Of a DNA stretch of 10,280 nt, positions 1 to 3,977 are shown one piece after another. The notes beneath the pieces were generated by a model, which was not told where the DNA came from, did not search any database, and saw only the letters and a list, made by a program, of their open reading frames with translations. The DNA comes from JBBTQZ01 sp038065435 (GTDB lineage: Bacteria > Patescibacteriota > Minisyncoccia > Phycocordibacterales > WO2-35-19). Location of the stretch: positions 1-10,280 of the forward strand of contig JBBTQZ010000019.1 of the NCBI GenBank assembly GCA_038065435.1. The letters are read 5' to 3'. Each line of letters opens with the position of its first letter. Within the stretch, counting starts at the first letter, position 1. Position numbers and translations under genes: made by a program.

Positions 1-72
1 GAAATTTTTGGTGGGAGTAATCCCAGATTAGTTCTTTGAATAAAAACCCACCACTTTAGAAAGGAGGTAAAA

Positions 73-381
73 ATGGAACAAGTCCAACAGCTGAGAGTTC
101 AGGGTTGGTCCAACCCGCGCTTTGGCAGGATTCAGAACGATCGAATTCTGTTTGAAGTGATGTGGTTGGGCTGCGCCTGCGACACATGTCGTAGTCGGCT
201 CAATGCGATTCGTAATCGTATGGAGACGGCCGATGTGAAGTCGTGGCGGACTCTTGAGATCGGAATCCCCCAAAGATTCCCGATCCCAAGCGTCGTCCTA
301 GAGATCGAACCCAAAGAGATGCCCGCCCAAATAGATGTTTATTTGAGCGAGCTCCTGGGGCTTCGAATCAGCGCAAGCTGA
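73..381 (+). CDS. Small cysteine-containing protein of unknown function
   Basis: A 102-residue soluble protein that I do not recognise. The start is well supported: a strong Shine-Dalgarno (AAGGAGG, 61-67) lies five bases before the ATG. Residues 34-39 form a C-x-C-x-x-C cluster (Cys34, Cys36, Cys39), which could bind a metal, although a second cysteine pair is missing, so a complete zinc finger would need dimerisation or a partner. The cluster is followed by an Arg-rich helix-like stretch (40-50) and a more hydrophobic C-terminal half. No signal peptide or membrane segment is visible. Codon use is GC-richer than in genes after 1335. The coding sequence holds several short hairpins, for example 258-267 with 275-285. 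It is the first gene of an unusual structured block and is followed directly by the hairpin run at 385-602. Coding status is fairly sure, function unknown. Confidence 0.7.
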   Translation: MEQVQQLRVQGWSNPRFGRIQNDRILFEVMWLGCACDTCRSRLNAIRNRMETADVKSWRTLEIGIPQRFPIPSVVLEIEPKEMPAQIDVYLSELLGLRISAS

Positions 382-384
382 TCT

Positions 385-602
385 CTGGGGCAGGACCCCG
401 GCCATTTAACAGAATGGTCGTAAACCGTGAGGAGATACTCCTCGTCCCGAGATTATATCTCGGGAAAACTTTTCCGGAACCCAAAAGTTTTGTGCGCAAG
501 GCACTAGGGATAAAGGAAAAGAAGGCGGTGAATATCTGTATGGCAACGCAATATGTTGCCATCTCTTTTGAGAACCGGAGTTTGCTCCGATTTTGAAAAG
601 AG
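385..602 (+). other. Run of seven consecutive perfect or near-perfect hairpins
   Basis: Stem pairs read directly from the sequence: 385-390 with 396-401; 399-406 with 413-420 (competes with the first); 429-434 with 438-443; 446-452 with 458-464; 465-473 with 483-491 (nine pairs); 492-495 with 501-504; 540-547 with 555-562 (eight pairs); and a long composite stem 563-580 with 585-602. This is far denser than in the other intergenic stretches here. It follows the stop codon of the 73-381 gene by a few bases, so it may be a structured 3' region or a separate RNA. No known RNA family is recognised. A weak ORF (414-596) overlaps it. Confidence 0.55.
414..596 (+). CDS. Doubtful 60-residue ORF overlapping the hairpin run
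   Basis: The translation looks moderately protein-like (hydrophobic and basic mix, no low complexity). Against it, there is no Shine-Dalgarno before the ATG, the start codon lies inside a stem (399-406/413-420), and the stop codon lies inside a terminator-like hairpin whose sequence recurs in a non-coding setting at 957-973. I recognise no family. More likely a chance reading frame through a structured RNA, but it should be kept in mind because the neighbouring small ORFs share its codon style. Confidence 0.2.
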   Translation: MVVNREEILLVPRLYLGKTFPEPKSFVRKALGIKEKKAVNICMATQYVAISFENRSLLRF

Positions 603-609
603 GTTTTTT
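540..609 (+). terminator. Double-hairpin terminator module, copy 1
   Basis: The first hairpin is an eight-pair perfect stem (540-547/555-562), followed by CTCTTTT. That T-rich run is also the 5' arm of a second, longer stem (563-580/585-602: 7 pairs, a mismatch, 4 pairs, a mismatch, 5 pairs, loop TTTG), which ends in a run of six T (604-609). The two hairpins can act in series or compete through the shared T-rich arm. It closes whatever transcript crosses 385-602 and insulates the promoter at 622. Confidence 0.65.
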
Positions 610-621
610 GATAACAAATGC

Positions 622-650
622 TTGACAGAATGTCAAGCTTATGATATTAT
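622..650 (+). promoter_or_regulatory. Sigma-70-type promoter overlapped by an 8-bp palindrome
   Basis: The -35 box is TTGACA (622-627), the spacer is 17 bases and the -10 box is TATTAT (645-650), predicting a transcript start near 657. An inverted repeat, GCTTGACA-GAA-TGTCAAGC (620-638), covers the -35 box. It could be an operator, since it sits where a repressor would block RNA polymerase. This is one of the two clearest promoters in the window. Confidence 0.75.
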
Positions 651-661
651 ATAAAACAGAA

Positions 662-823
662 ATGTCTGCTCAAGAGCGGAAGAATCTGGTGGTACAAGCC
701 AATCGGATTCTGGCCAGTGCAGGCTACAGGCCGGACGGGTCACTTAAGTCTGAGCCCAAGGTGAGGTCGCTCCCAGCGATCTCTACTCCTTGTGGCGGGC
801 GGACTGACCGTCGCCGGAAGTAG
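662..823 (+). CDS. Possible 53-residue basic protein
   Basis: The ORF starts about five bases after the predicted transcript start at 657, so it would be almost leaderless. The product has a helix-like N-terminal third and an Arg/Lys-rich C-terminus. Codon use resembles the 73-381 and 995-1246 genes. Strong RNA hairpins (763-783 and 794-815) lie within it, so the same bases may act as RNA instead. After the TAG stop the frame stays open for 19 more codons to another TAG (881-883), which could be chance. An upstream in-frame ATG at 641 overlaps the -10 box and cannot be used from this promoter. No family recognised. Confidence 0.35.
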   Translation: MSAQERKNLVVQANRILASAGYRPDGSLKSEPKVRSLPAISTPCGGRTDRRRK

Positions 824-902
824 CCTTCCCTGGTTGCGTCAATCTTCGGTCAAGGCACCAAAGTTGCTAGTAAAGTCCTCTAGTGTAGAAGCATGGGCAA
901 AA

Positions 903-977
903 GGAGAAATAAGCGGTTTCATTTCTCCCTTCTTTTAAAAATCTGAAAATCATTCGGATTTTGAAAAGAGGTTCTTT
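903..977 (+). terminator. Double-hairpin terminator module, copy 2
   Basis: Same design as the 540-609 module. A perfect eight-pair hairpin (903-910/921-928) is followed by CTTCTTTT, which is also the 5' arm of a second stem: 929-936 with 964-971 (one G-U), an A/G mismatch, then 938-943 with 957-962. A T-rich tail follows (972-977). Bases 957-973 match 589-605 exactly, while the first hairpin shares no sequence with its counterpart. The end lies directly before the ribosome binding site of the next gene, which fits an attenuator. Confidence 0.6.
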
Positions 978-994
978 ATGAAAGGAGAATGGTG

Positions 995-1246
995 ATGCCA
1001 TTCTGGCAAAGAGTAGTTCAAGCCTGGGGGAACTTTCTCTTGGGCTCACCGGTGAGGACCTTGGTGCTCATCGGAATTGCAGTGCTGGTCTTCAAGCCCA
1101 GCATTCTGCTCGGAGTGGTGGTGTACATCATGAACGAAGTGGTGGCGCCATTGTTCCACGGGCTCCTGCCGTGGTTTCTGACCATCGCACTTTGTCTCTG
1201 GGTCTGGGGCAAGGTACGACCTCAGAAAGGAGGAAAAAGAAAGTGA
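995..1246 (+). CDS. Small two-helix membrane protein of unknown function
   Basis: An 83-residue protein from the ATG at 995. Two other starts are possible, ATG 989 and GTG 992, but the Shine-Dalgarno AAAGGAG (981-987) is too close to 989 and well placed, seven bases away, for 995. The start codon lies in the loop of a six-pair hairpin (987-992/998-1003), which may tune translation. Two hydrophobic segments at about residues 20-43 and 50-70 suggest a hairpin in the membrane, and the C-terminal tail is strongly basic (Lys/Arg/Gly), hence probably cytoplasmic. No family recognised. It follows the structured leader and terminator at 657-977 and is closed by the terminator at 1260-1296. Small size and context would suit a holin-like, toxin-like or stress membrane peptide, but nothing in the sequence proves any of these. 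Confidence 0.65.
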   Translation: MPFWQRVVQAWGNFLLGSPVRTLVLIGIAVLVFKPSILLGVVVYIMNEVVAPLFHGLLPWFLTIALCLWVWGKVRPQKGGKRK

Positions 1247-1259
1247 AGACCAAAGTTTG

Positions 1260-1296
1260 GCGGCTGGAGACGCAGTATGCTCTCCGGCCGCTTTTT
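1260..1296 (+). terminator. Strong intrinsic terminator
   Basis: An eleven-pair GC-rich stem with one G-U (1260-1270/1281-1291), a ten-base loop and TTTTT directly after. It ends the structured small-gene block and separates it from the gene at 1335. Confidence 0.85.
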
Positions 1297-1319
1297 GTTT
1301 GTATTGATAAGGACATTTT

Positions 1320-1328
1320 TGTTATACT
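1320..1328 (+). promoter_or_regulatory. Extended -10 promoter for the 1335 gene
   Basis: TG-T-TATACT (1320-1328) is an extended -10 element. No good -35 box lies at the right distance. The start codon at 1335 is six bases past the -10 box, so the transcript should begin at or next to the A of ATG and carry no leader. Confidence 0.6.
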
Positions 1329-1334
1329 GGCCTT

Positions 1335-2453
1335 ATGCTAGAAACATCTCCGGATAATGAAAGAAAATCGTTTGTCTCATCTAGTGGAGAAAAGCCTCTC
1401 CAACCTTTTCCACCCATTCGCAAAAGATCTGAAATAACCCCAGCTGAGTATAATGATCTTTTCGCTGAAGCTCAAAGGAATTTAGTGAAGGAAGAAATGT
1501 TTGAGCTTTTTGTTAAGGCGATAACAGATAAAGAAACCACTGGTTCAAATGATAAACTGGCATTTTTGCAAAATCGTATTATTCAAGAATGTGCCAATCT
1601 TTCGTTGCAAGATGCAGAGCTGGTACTGGATCAATTCAACAGAGCTGTACAACAGTGGTTTGTGAAAAAAATAAGTAAAGCGGGAATAGATTCTAGGGTG
1701 TATAGCAGTATTTCTACTGGCAAATATACTCATGGTGATAATAATATAGATATAAGAGGGATAAAAAATGTCATTTCTTTTTTGAGAGAACAATCTTTAA
1801 AGTACGAGACTTCTGAGTCTGTAGGATGTAGGTTCTATTTTAACGAGTGGCTGGATGCTAGACGTATGATAGATGTAATAATGGAATTAAGAAGGGGGGA
1901 TGAGGTAGAGATCGTATTGGTGCAAATAAAATCGTCCCCACCTTCTGGGTCTGAACTTGAAAAAATACGCATGGATCATGAAAGATGGGCTGGAGAAGAG
2001 TGGTTTGATTTAGAGGGATACGAAAGATCTTTTATTAGTGATGGAACATTAGAAGAAGTAGAAAGTTTTTTAAAAAATAAAGAAGAAGTGGAAGAAGCTC
2101 TTATGGATTTTTGCACCAATCCTAACAGTAGAAGTTTGGATGATCTGTTGCGGTCATTGCACTTATCTGGACTCAATAATAGAGAAAAAGCTTGGATTTT
2201 ACGAAAACATCTAACTCTTATAAAAGAACAAATAAATATAGCAAGTGAGGATGGTTATGTAGATCTCGAGACAAAAGATTCTATTTTAGAAGAACTTGGA
2301 AAATTATCAGAAACTCTTGAACGCAAAGTACGATTACCGAAAGCACAATTTTTGGTTGGTAAAATAAGATCTGTAGTCGCCGTTGGCTCTAAAATTTTAC
2401 CTGATTCTGAATATGTATTTGCCGGCAAAAGTAAATTAATGAGTGTAAATTAA
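1335..2453 (+). CDS. Unassigned 372-residue protein, possible PD-(D/E)XK nuclease fold
   Basis: A soluble protein whose family I cannot name. The N-terminal 35 residues are polar and Pro/Ser-rich, followed by helical stretches (35-115). Residues 174-200 read like the core of a restriction-endonuclease-like fold: an acidic residue in a hydrophobic context (Asp180 in MIDVIMEL), a charged turn (186-190), then a hydrophobic strand ending in Q-x-K (Gln197, Lys199). This matches the usual D...(E/Q)xK pattern by eye only. The C-terminal half (205-335) is helical and charged, with coiled-coil character near 235-330. There is no signal peptide or membrane segment. The gene is monocistronic between a terminator and its own extended -10 promoter and is probably translated leaderless. 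A nuclease or a structural relative of one is the best guess. AT-rich codons match the downstream genome, not the preceding block. Confidence 0.7.
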   Translation: MLETSPDNERKSFVSSSGEKPLQPFPPIRKRSEITPAEYNDLFAEAQRNLVKEEMFELFVKAITDKETTGSNDKLAFLQNRIIQECANLSLQDAELVLDQFNRAVQQWFVKKISKAGIDSRVYSSISTGKYTHGDNNIDIRGIKNVISFLREQSLKYETSESVGCRFYFNEWLDARRMIDVIMELRRGDEVEIVLVQIKSSPPSGSELEKIRMDHERWAGEEWFDLEGYERSFISDGTLEEVESFLKNKEEVEEALMDFCTNPNSRSLDDLLRSLHLSGLNNREKAWILRKHLTLIKEQINIASEDGYVDLETKDSILEELGKLSETLERKVRLPKAQFLVGKIRSVVAVGSKILPDSEYVFAGKSKLMSVN

Positions 2454-2465
2454 ACAAACCCGTTA

Positions 2466-2495
2466 TTGCAAAGCATACATTGACTTTTTTATTAT
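2466..2495 (+). promoter_or_regulatory. Possible promoter of the 2529 small gene
   Basis: TTGCAA (2466-2471), an 18-base spacer and TATTAT (2490-2495) would start transcription near 2502. A weak ribosome binding site, AGGA (2515-2518), lies ten bases before the ATG at 2529. Only moderately convincing because the region is AT-rich. Confidence 0.35.
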
Positions 2496-2528
2496 AGATG
2501 GTAGGTTGTAAATCAGGATAGTACAAAT

Positions 2529-2654
2529 ATGAAAACGACAATAAAAAATCTCTCCATCCCTGTTGACCCCAAAAAGGCCACAGAGGAGATGGCAGAGAAG
2601 GCCAAAATACTGGCCAAAAAACTCATAGATAGTAGGAAAAAGCGTCCAACATAA
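2529..2654 (+). CDS. Tiny lysine-rich helical protein
   Basis: A 41-residue protein, strongly basic, predicted largely helical from residue 17 onwards with regular Lys/Glu/Ala spacing. The family is not recognised. A plausible promoter and a weak AGGA ribosome site precede it. The stop codon (2652-2654) lies in the left arm of the bidirectional terminator at 2642-2675, so gene end and terminator are fused. It converges on the minus-strand gene 2683-2901. Size and charge fit a nucleic-acid-associated peptide or an antitoxin-like protein, but no motif shows either. Confidence 0.5.
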   Translation: MKTTIKNLSIPVDPKKATEEMAEKAKILAKKLIDSRKKRPT

Positions 2655-2680
2655 GCAACTGCTCATGTTGGACGCCTTTG
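2637..2680 (-). terminator. Bidirectional intrinsic terminator between convergent small genes
   Basis: A perfect eleven-pair inverted repeat (2642-2652/2665-2675) with a further three pairs in the loop. On the minus strand it is followed by five T (complement of 2637-2641), making a classic terminator for the 2683-2901 gene. On the plus strand it is followed by a short CTTT, so it also serves the 2529 gene, less strongly. Confidence 0.85.
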
Positions 2681-2682
2681 GT

Positions 2683-2901
2683 CTAGGCCCCTTTGCTGGG
2701 AGGGGGCTTTTTGGAGGGAGGGGAGTTGCGGATGGGAACGAGGTTGTTCTTTTTCGGTTTGGTCTTCTGAACCAAGGAAGTAGATCCTCTCCGTTTCAAT
2801 TCTTCTCGAAGTGCCCTATGAAGTTGTGCTGGTTTGCACAGACACATATTGAGCAACAAAGCACTTTTTAAATCTTTCAATTGCTCTGAAAAAAGTTCCA
2901 T
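2683..2901 (-). CDS. Small basic protein with Pro/Lys-rich tail
   Basis: A 72-residue protein on the minus strand; family unknown. Residues 1-38 look helical (Leu/Glu/Lys-rich, with Cys20 and Cys22), and 40-72 form a basic Pro/Ser/Lys-rich, probably disordered tail. The minus strand is preferred to the overlapping plus-strand frame (2665-2871) because it alone has a promoter upstream (TTGACA, complement of 2946-2951, then 17 bases, then TAGACA, complement of 2923-2928) and a perfect terminator with a T-run downstream. The ribosome site is weak (GTGAG). Its promoter lies back to back with the start of the adenosyltransferase gene at 2990, so the two are divergent. Confidence 0.6.
   Translation of the reverse strand: MELFSEQLKDLKSALLLNMCLCKPAQLHRALREELKRRGSTSLVQKTKPKKNNLVPIRNSPPSKKPPPSKGA
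2685..2712 (+). terminator. Second terminator-like hairpin, plus strand
   Basis: Stem 2685-2691 with 2703-2709 (seven pairs, one G-U) running into T. It may back up the weaker plus-strand side of the 2642-2675 terminator. It lies in the 3' coding end of the minus-strand gene, so the signal may partly reflect the Pro/Lys codons there. Confidence 0.4.
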
Positions 2902-2922
2902 TTAGTCTCACTTTCTTTATAT

Positions 2923-2951
2923 TGTCTAACATCCGAGCGTACTTTTGTCAA
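2923..2951 (-). promoter_or_regulatory. Minus-strand promoter for the 72-residue gene
   Basis: Perfect -35 TTGACA (complement of 2946-2951), a 17-base spacer, and a weaker -10 TAGACA (complement of 2923-2928). It points towards the ATG at 2901. Confidence 0.55.
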
Positions 2952-2989
2952 CTTTTAATTTTCTGTTTTTGGCATAGTATAACTTACAT

Positions 2990-3637
2990 ATGGCACTATT
3001 TACCGGTAAAGGAGACAATGGAACTACTAAAATTTTTGGCTGTGACCAGAGGATTTCCAAATCTTCTAGTATAGCGGAAGCTCTGGGATCGCTGGATGAG
3101 ATAAATTCTTTTTTGGGGCTATGCAAAGTGCAGGCCGAGTATCTAGGTTTTGGACTTGAAGGCAAGCCCCTATCGCACATAGTACATGATATACAGAAAA
3201 ATCTTTTCATCGTGCAGGCAGAGCTTGCTGGAGCAGAAAAGTCTATAAACGAAGAAAAGGTAAAAGAATTGGAAAATATCATAAATAAAATAGAAACCAA
3301 ATTGCCACCCATAAAATCTTTTTTTATATCCGGAGGACCAACTAATCTTGAAAGAGGAGAGCTTGCCGGAGCAGGACTCGGAGCTATATTTGATATTGCC
3401 CGCACTATAGCGAGGAGGGCGGAGCGCGAAGTCACTTTTGCTATGGAAGCGCAGACCATGTCGCTTTTTAAAGAGGGGACAGAAAATGGAGGAGAGACCA
3501 CTAAAGAAAATATACAAAGAGGTGCAAGTGTGGCTACACGAAGCTATCTCAACAGGCTTTCCAGTGTTTTATACGCTCTAGCAAGATATGCAAACCATCT
3601 CGCTGGTATAAGCGAAGAAGCTCCGGATTATAGATAG
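2990..3637 (+). CDS. PduO-type ATP:cob(I)alamin adenosyltransferase
   Basis: Transfers the adenosyl group of ATP to the cobalt of a corrinoid to make coenzyme B12 (cytoplasmic, trimeric in the family). Visible family marks: ATP-binding TGKGDNGTT (residues 5-13), GSLDEINS (33-40), the helix with IQKNLF..QAELA (68-80), the Arg/Glu catalytic helix RTIARRAER (138-146) and YLNRLSSVLYALARYAN (186-202). At 215 residues it is somewhat long: extra residues appear after SGGP (about 117-130) and between the catalytic helix and the YLNRLS helix (about 150-180, polar). A -10-like TATAAC (2978-2983) six bases before the ATG suggests a leaderless mRNA. The next signal is its terminator (3675-3695). No B12 enzyme is in the window; an adenosylcobalamin-dependent ribonucleotide reductase elsewhere would be a natural client. 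The family call is confident; activity is assumed. Confidence 0.9.
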   Translation: MALFTGKGDNGTTKIFGCDQRISKSSSIAEALGSLDEINSFLGLCKVQAEYLGFGLEGKPLSHIVHDIQKNLFIVQAELAGAEKSINEEKVKELENIINKIETKLPPIKSFFISGGPTNLERGELAGAGLGAIFDIARTIARRAEREVTFAMEAQTMSLFKEGTENGGETTKENIQRGASVATRSYLNRLSSVLYALARYANHLAGISEEAPDYR

Positions 3638-3638
3638 A

Positions 3639-3663
3639 TTAGAATAAAGAATTATGAATTAAG
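3639..3663 (+). repeat. Short AT-rich dispersed repeat, copy 1
   Basis: Contains the core GAATTATGAATTA preceded by TTAGAATAA. The core also occurs at 8101-8130 and, inverted, at 8752-8784, where TTAGAATAA is again found next to it. Lies between the adenosyltransferase stop and its terminator. Confidence 0.55.
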
Positions 3664-3674
3664 CAAAAGAGTAA

Positions 3675-3695
3675 AATGGCACAAAGCCATTTTTT
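3675..3695 (+). terminator. Intrinsic terminator of the adenosyltransferase gene
   Basis: AATGGC (3675-3680) pairs with GCCATT (3686-3691) around a five-base loop, and a T-run follows. An alternative stem, CATTTT (3688-3693) with AAAATG (3701-3706), overlaps its right arm. Confidence 0.75.
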
Positions 3696-3715
3696 GTGGC
3701 AAAATGTGTAAGCAT

Positions 3716-3792
3716 GGTGATCATAGCTCAGCTAGTAGAGCGCCGCTCTGTGGAAGCGGAGGTCGTGGGGGCAGAACCCACTGGTCACCCCA
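3716..3792 (+). tRNA. tRNA-His (GTG anticodon)
   Basis: Full cloverleaf: G-1 (3716), acceptor stem 3717-3723/3782-3788 (one G-U), D stem 3726-3729/3738-3741, anticodon stem 3743-3747/3755-3759 with loop CTGTGGA and anticodon GTG (3750-3752), five-base variable loop, T stem 3765-3769/3777-3781, C73 (3789) and encoded CCA (3790-3792). The encoded G-1 facing C73 is the identity mark of tRNA-His. Oddities: the D loop is AGCTAGTA, so position 18 is A, not the near-invariant G; the T loop is GGCAGAA, where TTCRANY is expected, so T54, T55 and A58 are all lost. G19 and C56 are kept. The tertiary elbow must differ from standard tRNA, or the gene is drifting. Confidence 0.9.
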
Positions 3793-3823
3793 AAATAAGG
3801 AGACTTCACGACTATATTTTGGG
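3789..3823 (+). repeat. Perfect 9-bp inverted repeat overlapping the tRNA 3' end
   Basis: CCCAAAATA (3789-3797) is the exact reverse complement of 3815-3823. The left arm includes C73 and the CCA tail of tRNA-His, so in the precursor this hairpin would compete with the acceptor stem or shape 3' processing. Confidence 0.5.
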
Positions 3824-3824
3824 A

Positions 3825-3951
3825 GTGTCCTGAGGAGCGAAGCGACGTAGGGCACCCACGATTTTTTAAGAAACGTAGTGACTATAAAAAATCAGTGTGG
3901 TGAGTTTATCGAACTACGATTTTTTATATCCACAACCTTGTGATGTTGTGG
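3825..3951 (+). repeat. Palindrome-rich spacer, REP-like
   Basis: Hairpin 3825-3831/3849-3855 encloses GGAGCGAAGCGAC. GATTTTTTA (3860-3868) recurs at 3918-3926, and the segment 3883-3893 can pair with the first copy (nine pairs) or with 3918-3928 (eleven pairs), giving two exclusive folds. A further stem, CCACAAC (3930-3936) with GTTGTGG (3945-3951), precedes the promoter of the 3978 gene. No ORF is supported here. It looks like a dispersed intergenic palindrome family combined with transcription termination, but family membership cannot be shown from one window. Confidence 0.45.
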
Positions 3952-3961
3952 GTTTGGTCTG

Positions 3962-3970
3962 TGTTATGAT
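3962..3970 (+). promoter_or_regulatory. Extended -10 promoter of the histidine kinase operon
   Basis: TG-T-TATGAT (3962-3970) lies seven bases before the ATG at 3978, predicting a leaderless mRNA for the three-gene operon 3978-5990. No convincing -35 box. Confidence 0.5.
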
Positions 3971-3977
3971 TTAGAAT

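Larger units (their letters stand above)
657..977 (+). ncRNA. Candidate structured RNA or attenuator leader, about 320 nt
   Basis: It is bounded by a consensus promoter and a terminator hairpin. Internal stems include 657-660/665-668, 710-715/729-734, a nested arm 757-761/788-792 enclosing 763-771/775-783 (nine pairs, one G-U, loop CCC), 794-797/812-815 enclosing 800-802/808-810, 903-910/921-928, and the terminal stem 929-943/957-971. The run of T (972-977) ends three bases before the Shine-Dalgarno of the 995-1246 gene, and I see no other promoter for that gene, so read-through past this terminator could set its expression. I checked for hallmarks of RNase P RNA, tmRNA and SRP RNA and saw none. 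It may be a free RNA, a riboswitch-like leader or the mRNA of the 53-codon ORF. Confidence 0.5.

Noticed and set aside
28..314. Minus-strand frames opposite the 73-381 gene
   Set aside because: They lack an SD and promoter; the plus-strand gene has a strong SD and better protein character.
385..602. CRISPR array
   Set aside because: The hairpins differ in sequence and spacing; there is no regular direct repeat with unique spacers.
657..977. RNase P RNA, tmRNA, SRP RNA or 6S RNA
   Set aside because: I found no conserved RNase P core, no tRNA-like end or tag frame, and no SRP domain IV motif; the resemblance of GCCGGAAG near 813-820 to SRP is too short.
2665..2871. Plus-strand 68-codon frame opposite the 2683-2901 gene
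   Set aside because: Its start lies in the terminator stem, it has no ribosome site, and the minus-strand frame has both promoter and terminator.
3715..3790. tRNA-His without encoded G-1 and CCA
   Set aside because: An initial register starting one base off suggested this; the D-stem position fixes G-1 at 3716, C73 at 3789 and CCA at 3790-3792.
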